Shown here: piece by piece, positions 32,048 to 42,749 of the stretch
How positions within the stretch are numbered: the first letter of the stretch is position 1
How the letters are laid out: the number at the start of each line of letters is the position of its first letter
Origin: Porphyridium purpureum
Taxonomy: Eukaryota > Rhodophyta > Bangiophyceae > Porphyridiales > Porphyridiaceae
Assembly (NCBI GenBank): GCA_008690995.1
Contig: VRMN01000005.1
Location: 186,001 to 250,000, forward strand
Direction of reading: 5' to 3'
Length of the DNA: 64,000 nucleotides
Program-made: the position numbers and the translations under genes
Notes under the pieces: model-generated
Database searches by the model: none
The model's input: the letters and a program-made list of their open reading frames with translations, nothing else
Told to the model about the DNA's origin: nothing

Positions 32048-34989
32048 ATAAGAAAGCAGGACAGCAAGTCAGGACATATTTTACATGTGGAAGAGAAATG
32101 CATGATTGTGTGAGTGGAGAATTAAAAAAGGTAATGTGCCCTTACAGAACTTGCATTCTCTGACAATGGGGTATGTTTCTGGAGTTAAGCATTTCGAATC
32201 GTTGCCTTGTATTCCCCTCCGACATTCCCGCGCGGATATGTTCCATATCCGATGAGAACGTGCAAAACGTAAAGGCAGTGCACTTTCGCACATTGGCTTC
32301 ACGCGCATGATTCCTTCGCGAGACATTCATTAAACAGAGCACGACAGAAAGACATCGTGCCGCCCACGCACGAAATCTGTGGCTAGAGTCGCATATGAGA
32401 TAGCTGTTGCCATACTGAAGCAGCCAAGCATGTTGCTCCGGCGCAAGGACTCACATCTTCACCCTACAAACCCGCTTCTTTCGCAACGACGAAACGCATA
32501 GTAAAATATGCATTCTTGTGATAAACTATTTCCGCAGTAGAGCAGCGTGATTTGCACAGCCTGGCTCGTGATTTGGGGTCAACTTGTACCTAGTATCGAG
32601 CGCGGGTGTTCTGCTTCGGTAAGCAGAGTGAGCCGCTACATGCATGCCGAGGCAGACGATGCAGGCTCATGCTCATGCTCATGTGCGCCCGTATTGGGCG
32701 ACAGCAGAGCTGTCGGCGGCCGTCGTCGACGGTGCCACACAGGGATATAGGCACACCACTTCACCCCTGCCGCAGGCGCAACCACTTAGTTTTAAGGTAG
32801 AGAGATCTAGAGTGTGGAGACTAAACGGTTCCTTTGGGTATCTGCATGTGTCGCTAATATCGGGTAGCGGAAAATCCGGAAGGTTAAACGTGCGGGAAGC
32901 CGGAACGGCAACGGGCGCGTCGGCGACTCAGTGTGGAGCTTCCTCGTTGAGGACCTCTGACACTGTAGTTCAAGCCTATAGATGTGTAACACACGTAAAC
33001 ACAATCCCTTTTGAATATATCAAAATAGTTTCCCCTTACCTTCTTAGCACTACCGCGGCACCTCTAGTGGAGCTTGCGGCGAGACTTATACACGCAGTGG
33101 ACTCGTCCGACTCTCCTAGGTGTACAGTCACTGAAGGACAAACAGAGTATTCTGACAGAATGGTTCGGTCTTTCGGCAGCGAACTTCGGTTTATTGTTCT
33201 TCCACATCACGTAATAAGCCTATCCACTAAAGGCTTTCTTGTGGCCGCGCGTGCACTGTACTTTCACAGAACGTCCCCCTCCCCCTGCCCCCTTCTCCCC
33301 CCGGTGAATGTGTTGTAGTATTGTGATTCGCTCTCCGCTGGAGTGATGTAAGCACAAGAGGTTTCTAATAACAAACACCGTTATTGCCCAAAAAGACTAA
33401 GAGTATGATTTCACTCCTTCCAACCATAACTACGGACTCCTCTCTTTCGCAGAGCGACGACTTTTGTCGCCCTCCTTTTATACTGCGGCTGACGCACCTC
33501 CGGGAACGCAACGGGGCGCGGAATAGCGGATCCTAACACATCATCTAACGCATCATTGCTGACGCCAGCGAAGGCACCCGCGGACTATTGTCCGCAGTCC
33601 ATGCTTCTCCATCTCAGTACAGCAAGCGTGCACAGTGGTCCGCCATATTTCTCCACATGTAGAGTGAGGAAATGACCCGAAGTCCTGTGGCGATCGTCGG
33701 CTCTTACACGATTCCTCGGTTGCGAGGAAAGCCTTGCCAGAAGCAGCAGAAACAAGGGCCGTCTGTCGGTGGGTGTGAAGGAGTGAGGGGCAAGGATTAA
33801 GGGAGTGAAGAGTCTGTTCTTGCACCGTAAACGTGTTTGGGGTTTCTACACAAACACCTCTGAGCGTGGCGTCCAGCTTCACAATATGAAAACTTCTCAC
33901 CGAGCACCTGGCGTCCGCGACTGCTGCTCTATCCAACTACATAGGAGTTATTTGCGTACAATAGAGTCTTTATTTACCAGCCTGTCGTCAAACAAACCAC
34001 AACGACTCGTTACTCGGCCGAACTAAACCGCGACGAACGCTATCGACGACAGCCGGTGTTAAATAGACCCTTGTTCATGCCAGACTTGTTTCTCAGGCAG
34101 CGGCGCACGTCACACACACACACACACGCACACACAGGTGTAGACCTGCTCGATGCACTGTACTACAAGTTTGTGTCAACACCCCGTGTTGATATACGTG
34201 CAATCGGTTAATGGTCTGATGGACATCCGGGTCAATGACTTGGACCGTTCGGACTGTTTAATGTGTTCGGTCGGGTGCGAGCCTGCGTTCTAGCACGAGC
34301 CTTGGGCACGTATATATGCGACGTTTCTAGAAGCCCACTACTGACGTTTCCTTGTCGTTTTGCATCTCCGCGCCGCCGCCACAGTGCAACTGGAGCGACA
34401 GAAAATGCGGCCGGGCCAAGGAGAGGGGTGGTTATTTTGAGTGTAGCGTTTGGGCAGGCGAATATGTTTTTGATGCGAGTGGTTTTACAAAGTAAGCCGA
34501 TTCTTGACTGTCCAAGCTTTACGCCGCGGGCGTGTTTCACAACCCCGTTGTGTGTACTGGGTGTACGCCCGTTAGTGGTGTACAGTTTGGTTAGAGGGCC
34601 GCGCCGTGATGATAAGCTGCCGGGGAGCGCGGACGGTCTGACTTGCCTGCTCTTTCGGCTACGGAGTGTTTTCTAGGAGCGTGCTCGTTGATTACCGATA
34701 AAGCGGTATTTGTTGGTTATTGCGGCACTGCCACACCCTTCGCGCGCTCGCGGGAGAGCGCGCGCGTAAGTTCGCCCGCCGTACTATTCGTTGGCCGTCG
34801 AGGATGCTGATTCCCTCTACTCATGCTCCAAGAAAAAGTTTGTTCCATGTTGAGAGTCTATGACACCGGTGATAAGTGAGCATGTTACGTGTCAGACAAA
34901 GCGGTGCAAGCCGTGCGGAGCACCCACGCGAAGCCGGTCTTGTAGAGACGCTTCCGCTGCTCAGGTATGGGAGCATGCGCGTGGTGCCT
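32048..34989. other. Gene-poor region
   Basis: About 2.9 kb without a recognised gene. One open frame from the ATG at 32644 to 33318 (224 codons) has no family resemblance and no signal or repeat structure; it could be spurious. ACTGTAC/GTACAGT sites occur near 33122, 33257, 34158 and 34580. A CA-rich microsatellite lies at 34112-34136. Confidence 0.4.
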
Positions 34990-35296
34990 GTTACCCGTTC
35001 GACCCCAGTCACCTAAAACGCTTCGGTTAAACTCGAAACCGGAAAGCCGTTGAAACGGTAGACCGTTTAAACATTTCTGGAAGCTCTTAGAGGTTCCTGA
35101 AACTTCTAGACGTGCAGAAATGACAATGATTTGCGTTACCATTTCTCTTGGCGCCTTGCTGTCCCTGGCGGAAGTAAGGGTACAAGAAGGCGATGCGCCT
35201 GCCCGGACTAGCCGGTCACGTTTTGCTCCGAGAAAGAAGAAGAAGAAGAAGAGTGAAGACCAATTGTAAAGAACACTCAGAGACACAGCCGATAAC
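34990..35296 (-). repeat. Dispersed ~310-bp repeat, copy 2 (inverted), with heat-shock element
   Basis: The reverse complement matches 25515-25825 over its whole length and 35352-35625 over most of it; near the HSE core, copies 2 and 3 are almost identical. It carries a perfect TTCCTGAAACTTC (35094-35106) and a second, two-unit site near 35075-35082. With copy 3 it forms an inverted pair separated by about 55 bp. Confidence 0.87.
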
Positions 35297-35351
35297 AGAT
35301 ATCGTACAAAACATTCATCCTGGATGGTCCTGATTGTTGTCAATGCCGTGC

Positions 35352-35625
35352 CTTTACTCTGCCTCCTTCTTACCTTCTCTGTCTCCGAGCATGACCTGGC
35401 CGGCTAGTCCGGGCAGGCGCATCGCCTTCTTGTACCCTTACTTCCGCCAGGGACAGCAAGGCGCCAAGAGAAATGGTAACGCAAATCATTGTCATTTCTG
35501 CACGTCTAGAAGTTTCAGGAACCTCTGAAAGCTTCCAGAAATGTTTAAACGGTCTACCGTTTCAACGGCTTTCTGGTTTCGAGTTGTGCCGAATCATTCT
35601 AGGTGACTCGGGTCGAACGGATAAC
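35352..35625 (+). repeat. Dispersed ~310-bp repeat, copy 3, with heat-shock element
   Basis: Same orientation as copy 1 and opposite to copy 2. It carries a perfect GAAGTTTCAGGAA (35509-35521) and a near-perfect second element (35527-35540, one extra base). It ends with GGTCGAACGGATAAC, like copy 1. The left end is less well defined than in the other copies. Confidence 0.87.
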
Positions 35626-36190
35626 ACTGATATTGTCCACTAGATGTGAATTGAGCGTGCAGGAATTTTTTAGTCATTTGGTCGCGACGTTCCAATGACG
35701 GTTGGTGCCTGGTTTCGGGCGTCATTTCTCCGAAAAGACGAGTATATCTTAATTTGATGAAGGCGAGGTCAGGGCCGGAATATTTTTCCATGTTTTCTGA
35801 TGACGTTAGACAGGACTGCTGTGGTCAGGTAGCGGCCTGAACCATGTTGTTCCGGTACAACCACGCAGAAGTGCACACCACTCGGCACCTGAAGAATTTT
35901 ATGTTTGACGAGAATATGGTGTTTCTAGAGTGGTCGGCGTATTCGCCAAAACTTCTCATGATGAAGTACTTATGCAGAATACTCTCGCGTAAGGTATACG
36001 AGAGGGTGGAAGTGTCAGATTGTGCCAGAGCTCAAAACTTGCCATCGCACTGGCACTGGAGACGGTGGACCAGCTCATTCCTGGACCAGCTGTTCGCGTC
36101 GCCGCCACATTGCATGTTTGACTTTGCGAGCCTTCGAGTACATACATGCAAGCAAACAGCCATGAACTCAGATTATGTACGGTTGAGTAA
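35626..36190 (+). mobile_element. Decayed Tc1/mariner transposase (C-terminal half)
   Basis: Plus-strand translation gives HAEVHTTRHLKNFMFDENMV followed by FLEWSAYSPKL. This corresponds to the Tc1 block QDNAPVHTS-x-x-x-K-x-FF-x-EN...LEWPAYSPDLNPIENLW, with the second catalytic Asp lost (DNAP reads NHAE). RKVYERVEVS corresponds to the helix after the third catalytic residue. Several frame breaks; no inverted repeats found. It begins immediately after copy 3 of the 310-bp repeat and aligns with 55000-55560. Confidence 0.78.
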
Positions 36191-36640
36191 TGGCCGGAAA
36201 TGGTTCGTGTTTCTCTCTGTATAGGTGTGCTGTTCTTCCTCTCTGTCATCTGACCTTTGTCATTTGTTAGGGAAATGAATCAGTTTATCAAGAAAGTGGA
36301 AAAGTGCATTCTTTGACGCATATTCAGGTTGGTCGCTTTGTTGAGCGGAATTGATTTCGTGAGCAAGGTGAAAGAGCCGTATCACAAACAAGTCGAAGGC
36401 TGAGGGGGCGGCAACGCAGCACCCGCTGAAGGTGAATTACCCTGATCAGGCGGGAGGCCACGTCGCTCGTCTGGACTGAAGTTGGGATTATCTGCGGCGG
36501 AAGACCCGGTTGCCTTCGGACGTGCCCTGAAAAGTAGTGGATCTCTCGTTCGCTTTGGCTCAGTAATTTGGACCCGATACTCGTAGCTTCGCAGGAGGGA
36601 AGCGCTTCTGCTCACTCAAAGTGTTCTAGGAGTGGCGAAG
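36191..36640. other. Spacer upstream of the ankyrin gene
   Basis: No gene, no TATA box and no TGTAC motif seen within the 450 bp before the ankyrin start. Confidence 0.4.
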
Positions 36641-37030
36641 ATGGCCGCGGACGCGCGACTGATTGATGCGGTGATTTACAAGGATCTGCGGGCGGTGGAG
36701 GAACTGCTCGAGCAAGGTGCCAACCCGAGTGCTACCGACAAATTCCATTGCTGTACCTTGTCGTGGGCAGCGAGAGGGGGCAAGCTGGATGTCATCCAGC
36801 TACTCCTGAATAAAAAGGCAGACGCAACCATCGCGGACAAGTGGGGAAACACGCCTCTGCACGAGGCGGCTTCCGCAGGTGAGCTAGCTGCAGCTCAGCT
36901 GCTGCTAGCTGCCGGCGTCGACACGAGCGCAACAAACAAGGCGGGCGAGACTGCACTTGATGTCGCTCGCAGTAGGAAGAAACGAATTCCGGCACTTGAG
37001 GCTGCACTGTCCGCACAGTCCGCTTCGTAG
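36641..37030 (+). CDS. Small ankyrin-repeat protein
   Basis: 129 residues from the ATG at 36641, made almost wholly of three to four ankyrin repeats. Signatures are LIDAVIYKDLRAVEELLEQG, SWAARGGKLDVIQLLLNKKA and GNTPLHEAASAGELAAAQLL, followed by AGVDTSATNKAGETALDVAR. Ankyrin repeats bind other proteins; no catalytic or membrane part is present, so a cytosolic adaptor or inhibitor role is likely but not defined. A canonical AATAAA polyadenylation signal lies at 37073-37078, just downstream, and the next gene starts only 166 bp after the stop on the same strand. Confidence 0.88.
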   Translation: MAADARLIDAVIYKDLRAVEELLEQGANPSATDKFHCCTLSWAARGGKLDVIQLLLNKKADATIADKWGNTPLHEAASAGELAAAQLLLAAGVDTSATNKAGETALDVARSRKKRIPALEAALSAQSAS

Positions 37031-37072
37031 CGGCGGCGGAAGCGCGTCTGCATCTGCCGCTAGGGTAAGCTC

Positions 37073-37078
37073 CAATAA
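37073..37078 (+). terminator. AATAAA polyadenylation signal after the ankyrin gene
   Basis: Canonical hexamer 42 bp after the stop codon, inside the 166-bp gap before topoisomerase I. Confidence 0.5.
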
Positions 37079-37196
37079 AATCACAGCACGCCTCAATTTT
37101 GTGATGTTTGTTGCCCTCTTCATGCGCTTGAACGCACTCTAGTAGCGACATCGTTCGTGGGTTTGCGCACGTGTGGAAGGGGAACCGCACGGAAGG

Positions 37197-40100
37197 ATGG
37201 GGACATTATGGGTGGTTCCACTGCGCGGCGAGTCCTCGCAGATCACTCGCGCTCACCACCTCACGAATGCGCCCAGGCACGGATGGATGCGCCGATGTCG
37301 CGCGCGAGCATTCTGCAAAGCACGGGCCGGTGCCGACGGCGACGGCGGGAAAAGTGGTCTCACAGCAAAGCGGAAAGCGCAGGCGAAGGACGCCCGCGCG
37401 AATGAGCTTGATCAAGCTGATCTTGATGGCGCTACCGCTGTAGCCTCGTCCAAGATGCGAACCCTGGTGGTGGTCGAGTCGCCGGCAAAGGTCAAGACTA
37501 TTGCCAAGTTCCTGCCGCCGAATGAGTTCATTGTGGAGGCATGTGTGGGCCACATTCGCGACATGCCAAAGTCAGCGACGCAGATACCAGCCAAGTATAA
37601 ATCATTTGCATGGGCGCGTCTCGGTGTCGACGTCGAAAACGATTTTGAGCCGCTGTACGTAACGGTAGAAGGCAAGGGCAAAGTAGTTCTCAAGCTCAAG
37701 TCACAACTGAAGCAAGTCGACAAGCTTATTCTGGCGACAGATGGAGACCGCGAGGGTGAGGCTATTTCTTGGCATCTTGTACAGGCACTACAACCCAAAG
37801 TGCCTACTTTTCGTGCCGTCTTCAACGAAATCACGCCATCCGCCGTGCAGTCGGCGTTTCACAACCTCCGCGATATCGACATGAACCTTGTCAAAGCTCA
37901 AGAAACACGTCGCATTCTTGATCGGCTGACGGGCTTTACGCTCTCACCTTTGTTGTGGAAGAAAATCGCGTCGCGATTATCTGCTGGGCGTGTGCAGTCC
38001 GTTGCGCTCAACATGATTGTTGAGCGCGAGCGCGCACGTCTAAGATGCATACCGTGCGAGTACTTTGATGCCAAGGCTCTTCTGATGCTTGACATCAAGA
38101 CAAAAGAGAATGCTGCGGCTGTCTCATTTGAGGGGCGGCTCACGCACGTGCAAGGTCGACGCTTAGCAGTTGGAAAGGATTTTGACCTATATACAGGTGC
38201 CCTATCTGCCGCAGCGGAAGGAGCTGATGTTTATCATATGACCAACTCACAATGCGGAGAGATTGTTCAACACGTTTTGGAAGGAAAGCATGACGCTGAT
38301 CAAAGATTGCTTGTTCACAGAGTTGAACGAAAGCGCGTGCGCCGGAACCCACCGTTGCCGTTCATTACGTCGACACTTCAGCAAGAGGCGTCAACAAAAC
38401 TTGGTCTTGGCGCGGGCGCATGCATGCGTGTGGCCCAATCACTCTATGAGGCTGGCTACATCACATACATGCGTACGGATAATCCAAACATGTCAAAGGA
38501 CGCCTTGCAAGCTGCCAAGGAGCTGGTGCGGTCGACATACGGTGAAGAATATTTGGTTGATTCGGACGAGCAGGAGCAACAGAGGGTGAAAAACAAAACA
38601 CTGTCTTCGAAGACAAAAGAAAAAGCGAAAAACAAGCAAGAGGCTCATGAAGCCATTCGGCCGGCGGGTTTCGAATTCAAATCACCCGCTCAGCTGAGCT
38701 CAAGTTTAGAAGGACAAGAGTTGGCGCTGTACGGACTTATCTATGCACGCTCCGTTGCTTCCGTCATGTCACAGTCTGTTTCAGACACGACCACGGTCAC
38801 AATCGAGCTGCAAAGTTCTAATGCCAGAATCCACGGGTCATTGTTCCGCGTGTCAGGCTCTGTGCGAGTCTTCGAAGGATTTCTTCGCGTCTATCATGAT
38901 CTCGAGCATCAAATGACGAACGAGGCGAAAGTGGCGCTTTCAGACGACGAGGAGATGGACGCGAAAGCTAGCGCCATTCAGCTTCCGCCAATGGAGCAAG
39001 GTGATAAAGTGCTGCTGCAATCGCTTGAACCGCTTGCTCACGTGACGAAACCGCTCCCTCGTTTTACTGACGCTTCTCTGGTCAAGGAACTCGAGACTTG
39101 CGGAGTAGGGCGGCCGTCCACGTACGCATCTGTCATTGAAACTCTGATCACTCGCAATTATGTTCGTCGCGTCTCCTCTTCTGAGACTTCGGCTCTTGTT
39201 GGTGGTGGAGGGGCTGATCTCCGGGCACAGCGATCTACGCGTCTGCCGCTTGCCCCTCTTCTCGTATCCTTTGCGGTCAATGATTATTTGTGTGCGCACT
39301 TCCCGAACCTCGTGAATGTTGAATTTACTGCGCGCATGGAGGAGCGGCTGGACCGCATTGCATCGGGCACTGACAACCGAAGTGCGTACCTGAGCGAGTT
39401 CTATTTGGGTGACTCCGGGCTGGCTCTTCAGGCCCGGGCTTCCGAAGAAAGTGTGGACAAACAGGACGCCCGGCGCGTAGTGCTACCTACTGGGGATCGC
39501 TTGCGCCAGATGGACGTCGAAGTCTTTGTGGGGTCATGGGGTCCTTATTTGGTGTGTCGTCGGGTCTTGCCTGGTGTAGTGACCGCAAAACAAAATGGAA
39601 ACAGTGCGCTTCAAGTAGAGGCCGAGGAGGAAAAAGTGTCGCTTCCAGTAGATATTCTTGCAGATGAACTCATGCCGGAAAGAATTGATGCGCTGTTGTC
39701 GTTCGCGCGCGATCCCACACTTGGAAAGGATCCCGTAACGGGGCTGAGTGTTCTACTGAAAACTGGTCGGTACGGCCCGTATATTCAGCTGGGACACCCA
39801 GAAGACTATGAGGGAAAGGGGCAGAAGCCGCGCTGCGTCGGATTGCTCCGCGGAATGGACCCATCCGGTGTCGACCTTGAGACGGCGCTGCGTCTTTTGT
39901 CATTGCCACGAGAATTGGGGCATCATCCTGAGTCAGGTGATGTGATCAAAGTCTTCAACGGCCGCTTCGGACCCTTCATCCAGATGGGCGACAGCATCAG
40001 CGTGTCTCTCAGACCAGAAGATGATTTGCTGCATCTCGAACTGGATCGCGCCTTGGAACTGATTGAGGAAAAGGTAAGCGGTGTCGGTGGGCTTCACGAC

Positions 40101-40586
40101 GCACTCGCGCTGAATCGCAAGGTGGGGGAAATTGATGGCGATGAAGTTCATCTGGCGAGTGGCAAATTCGGACCCTACTTGAAGCATTTGGGAAAGATAT
40201 ATAGGCTGCCCAAGGATTTGGATGCCAAGACTCTCAACATTGACGACGCTGCAGCGTGTATCCGGAATGATAACGCGAGGTCCAAGACGAAAAGTACCAC
40301 CAAAGCCAAAGCTGGGACGGCGAAAATTGCAAAGACCAAAGCCGGAACGCGGAAGGTTGCAGCATCTGAGTCTGGCAAGCCCAAAACCGAGAAAGAAGGC
40401 GGAGAAGCAAAAGCAGTGAAGGCCAAGCGTGGATCGGCTTCAGCGAAAGGAACCGATTCAAAGAAGCAAGAACGTTCTCTGGTTGGGACCTCGAAAGCGA
40501 CTCGGCAAGCTGCTGGAGATACTGGGAAGAAACGAGGGCGCCCACAGGCGGCGGGAATCATCGGGAGAAGTCCGACTGGCGAATAA
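37197..40586 (+). CDS. topA: Bacterial-type DNA topoisomerase I (type IA), probably organelle-targeted
   Basis: 1129 residues from the ATG at 37197. Relaxes negative supercoils by transient single-strand cleavage. The TOPRIM domain starts at Met87 (TLVVVESPAKVKTIAKFL) with the acidic motif TDGDREGEAISWH. The catalytic tyrosine is Tyr424 in GYITYMRTDN, and GRPSTYASVIETLITRNYV is the conserved block downstream. The C-terminus has repeats of the GRYGPYIQLG / GRFGPFIQMG / GKFGPYLKH type found in alpha-proteobacterial and cyanobacterial enzymes instead of zinc fingers, then a Lys-rich tail (from about 1030). The roughly 86-residue basic N-terminal extension before the core suggests targeting to plastid or mitochondrion. 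A later start at Met31 or Met87 cannot be excluded. Confidence 0.94.
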   Translation: MGTLWVVPLRGESSQITRAHHLTNAPRHGWMRRCRARAFCKARAGADGDGGKSGLTAKRKAQAKDARANELDQADLDGATAVASSKMRTLVVVESPAKVKTIAKFLPPNEFIVEACVGHIRDMPKSATQIPAKYKSFAWARLGVDVENDFEPLYVTVEGKGKVVLKLKSQLKQVDKLILATDGDREGEAISWHLVQALQPKVPTFRAVFNEITPSAVQSAFHNLRDIDMNLVKAQETRRILDRLTGFTLSPLLWKKIASRLSAGRVQSVALNMIVERERARLRCIPCEYFDAKALLMLDIKTKENAAAVSFEGRLTHVQGRRLAVGKDFDLYTGALSAAAEGADVYHMTNSQCGEIVQHVLEGKHDADQRLLVHRVERKRVRRNPPLPFITSTLQQEASTKLGLGAGACMRVAQSLYEAGYITYMRTDNPNMSKDALQAAKELVRSTYGEEYLVDSDEQEQQRVKNKTLSSKTKEKAKNKQEAHEAIRPAGFEFKSPAQLSSSLEGQELALYGLIYARSVASVMSQSVSDTTTVTIELQSSNARIHGSLFRVSGSVRVFEGFLRVYHDLEHQMTNEAKVALSDDEEMDAKASAIQLPPMEQGDKVLLQSLEPLAHVTKPLPRFTDASLVKELETCGVGRPSTYASVIETLITRNYVRRVSSSETSALVGGGGADLRAQRSTRLPLAPLLVSFAVNDYLCAHFPNLVNVEFTARMEERLDRIASGTDNRSAYLSEFYLGDSGLALQARASEESVDKQDARRVVLPTGDRLRQMDVEVFVGSWGPYLVCRRVLPGVVTAKQNGNSALQVEAEEEKVSLPVDILADELMPERIDALLSFARDPTLGKDPVTGLSVLLKTGRYGPYIQLGHPEDYEGKGQKPRCVGLLRGMDPSGVDLETALRLLSLPRELGHHPESGDVIKVFNGRFGPFIQMGDSISVSLRPEDDLLHLELDRALELIEEKVSGVGGLHDALALNRKVGEIDGDEVHLASGKFGPYLKHLGKIYRLPKDLDAKTLNIDDAAACIRNDNARSKTKSTTKAKAGTAKIAKTKAGTRKVAASESGKPKTEKEGGEAKAVKAKRGSASAKGTDSKKQERSLVGTSKATRQAAGDTGKKRGRPQAAGIIGRSPTGE

Positions 40587-40763
40587 ATCATTAGTTTTTT
40601 TTCTTTTCTTTATGTATGTATAACGAAGATGAATTGCGTTTCGAATCCCGTCCAAGCGATACGCCCCGAAAGCCGTTGGAAGACTGCAAGTGACTCACTG
40701 CCCTGTGTGGCTTTCGAAAGCAAGTGTTGACTTTCCAACGCAAAGATGATAATTGCACTGCGA
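40587..40763. terminator. Convergent 3' region of topoisomerase and CELF-like genes
   Basis: The two genes end tail to tail only 177 bp apart. A T-rich tract (TTTTTTTTCTTTTCTTT) follows the topoisomerase stop at 40594-40610. Confidence 0.4.
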
Positions 40764-42749
40764 CTATGTACGGGAACTTTCGCGTTTCAGAGAGACTTCT
40801 AGTGTGCGACCGCTCGGCAAAGTAAACCCATCCATGGCTGCGATTGCGGTGGCAGCTGCGTGTGCATGATCAAAGCTGATGAACCCAAAACACTTGGAGC
40901 GACCTGTCTTCTTATCGACGTACACCTTGCTCGAAAGAATGCGCCCGAAGATAGAAAATGCACCCGCGAGAGCACTGTCATCCCATTCGATGGGGATATT
41001 GAATATGAATATGTTGCAGCCAGGAGGACCTCCGACCGTGCGGGAACCACCGCCCATGGCATTGGGCCAGCCCCTTTGACTTGTTCGTCCTGATTTTTGT
41101 TGCTTTGATAGTGTCGCTTCGTTTGAGCGCTTCTGCTGGTGCTGGTGCTGGTGCTGCTGCCATCCTGATACGCGAGGGAATGAACTACCGCTACTGCTGT
41201 TGTTGGTGTCACGCTCTGGACTAAGCTGCTGCGGCGATCGATGCGAGGTCTCTCTACCAGGCGCTGCTGCTGGTGACTGTTTGGAATATGCACGCGCTGG
41301 CTCGACCCATACAGATGTCGAATCCGTGTCACGGCTGGCGGAGTCGTAACCACTTGTCGCTGCTAGCGCGCGTTGTTGCATAACAAGATTCAATGCGGCT
41401 GGGTTGGAAGGGTAATTGCCCTGAGGCACGAGCGACGTCTGCATCACATCGTGTCCCGAAACGGATAGTGCTTGGGAGGTGTTTTCTTGCTCAGCCAGCA
41501 AGAGACCATCCGAGGGTTGCTCTATACTACTGCTTTTGTCAAGGGGCTGGTCCTCTGCTTCCTCCGCCAGTGTTGTTTCTTCGTAGTTCGCGGGCCTGTC
41601 CTGTTGGTCCGCGCCAGCAGGCATGCGGTGCTTCTCATGCGCAAAGCGCACATTGAGAGGACGATGGCCCGGAAAGGGACAAAAGCCATCCAAGGATTGT
41701 ATCGTGAGGATGGCCTCCTCGCTGGTTGCAAAGCGCGCAAAGGCACAGCCCTGACTTCGCCCGCTGCGACGAAGCACACGCGTTTCCAGCACGCGCCCGT
41801 AACAGTTGAGCAGAGCCGCCAGTTCAACCTCCGTCACATACCCAGGGAGCTGGCCGATGAAAAGTTTCGGAGGCATTCCCGATCCAGGGTTCGCTAGAGC
41901 CATCGTGGACTCGGCAGGTGATCCGGGCGAGTTCGTGGCACCTTCGGCGTCCGAGATATGGTCAGTAAAATTGCTGGTTGATGCCGCCCGAGATCTACTA
42001 CTACATTCCGTGGGCCGGCTTGAATCCCGCTGCGCAGCGGCAAACTTAATTTGCAGTCCATTCCGCATGCTTGTGACGGGCCGAGTCCCATGGAGTGCCT
42101 CACGTGCGGCACTCGCTGCGCTCGACTGAACAAAAGTGCAGAAGCCACATCCTCGACTCACAAACGTGCGACTGTTCCGAAGAACCATGATATCCGAGAT
42201 GTCGCCGAACGGGCTCATGATATTGAACAAATTTTCCTCTGTCCAGGAGCGTGGTAGCTGCCCGATGAAAAGCTTCTTGTCACTGAGCTTCTTCTCTTGC
42301 AGCCAGCGTGAGTGTGTCCCCGAGCCACGAAATTCGGATGAAACGTGACTTGTCGCATCAATCGGCGAGTTTCCTGAAGAAGACGCGGCCGCATGACCCT
42401 CTGCAGGTCCTGAGCCACAGCGCATACAGGTGTCTAAGGACTGCGTGACCGGTAGCGCGCGCACATCTGACCGCTCAGCGCTTGATTGAGGTGGCTGGGA
42501 CACATCCTGTCCCATAGTCGTTCCGCCGAGGGTCGGACTGCCGATGAAGGAAGGTTCAATGTCCCCGGAACGGACGGCGTGTTCATGAAAATGTGCTTCG
42601 ATCGGAACACGACGTACTACTCCGGTTTCATTTTGCAATGAAATGCCCGCGTGACGAGTGTCTTGCTCGTGAACCTCGGTTGGCTTCATGTGTGCCCCGC
42701 CCAATGGTGCAGCATTGTGCGCGTCCGGGCGCTCGTGCAAGACATTCAT
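40764..42749 (-). CDS. CELF/Bruno-type RNA-binding protein with three RRMs
   Basis: 661 residues from the ATG at 42749. RRM1 is at about 159-238 (KLFIGQLPRSWTEENLF, RNP1 RGCGFCTFV), RRM2 at about 295-372 (KLFIGQLPGYVTEVEL, RNP1 QGCAFARF), and RRM3 at the very C-terminus, about 578-657 (CNIFIFNIPIEWDD, RNP1 KCFGFISF). Two adjacent RRMs, a long low-complexity Ser/Gln-rich linker and a terminal RRM is the CELF/Bruno architecture, and NIFIFNIP matches the CELF RRM3 start. Such proteins control splicing, mRNA decay and translation in nucleus and cytoplasm. The N-terminal 150 residues are unstructured. No intron is needed. Confidence 0.9.
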   Translation of the reverse strand: MNVLHERPDAHNAAPLGGAHMKPTEVHEQDTRHAGISLQNETGVVRRVPIEAHFHEHAVRSGDIEPSFIGSPTLGGTTMGQDVSQPPQSSAERSDVRALPVTQSLDTCMRCGSGPAEGHAAASSSGNSPIDATSHVSSEFRGSGTHSRWLQEKKLSDKKLFIGQLPRSWTEENLFNIMSPFGDISDIMVLRNSRTFVSRGCGFCTFVQSSAASAAREALHGTRPVTSMRNGLQIKFAAAQRDSSRPTECSSRSRAASTSNFTDHISDAEGATNSPGSPAESTMALANPGSGMPPKLFIGQLPGYVTEVELAALLNCYGRVLETRVLRRSGRSQGCAFARFATSEEAILTIQSLDGFCPFPGHRPLNVRFAHEKHRMPAGADQQDRPANYEETTLAEEAEDQPLDKSSSIEQPSDGLLLAEQENTSQALSVSGHDVMQTSLVPQGNYPSNPAALNLVMQQRALAATSGYDSASRDTDSTSVWVEPARAYSKQSPAAAPGRETSHRSPQQLSPERDTNNSSSGSSFPRVSGWQQHQHQHQQKRSNEATLSKQQKSGRTSQRGWPNAMGGGSRTVGGPPGCNIFIFNIPIEWDDSALAGAFSIFGRILSSKVYVDKKTGRSKCFGFISFDHAHAAATAIAAMDGFTLPSGRTLEVSLKRESSRT

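Noticed and set aside
27463-32103. Long antisense open frames across the repeat-protein genes
   Set aside because: They mirror low-complexity codons of the sense genes (for example Leu-Pro or Trp-Arg runs) and lack independent features.
32644-33318. 224-codon open frame on the plus strand
   Set aside because: Starts with ATG but shows no family motif, signal or repeat; left as unproven within a gene-poor region.
33304-33560. A stretch with TG...CA-like ends and a TATA-like sequence, reminiscent of a solo long terminal repeat
   Set aside because: No second copy in the window, no primer-binding site and no associated coding sequence.
40636-40660. TTCGAATC resembling a tRNA T-loop
   Set aside because: Flanking bases do not pair as a T-stem, and no A-box or acceptor stem is present. 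No tRNA was supported anywhere in the window.
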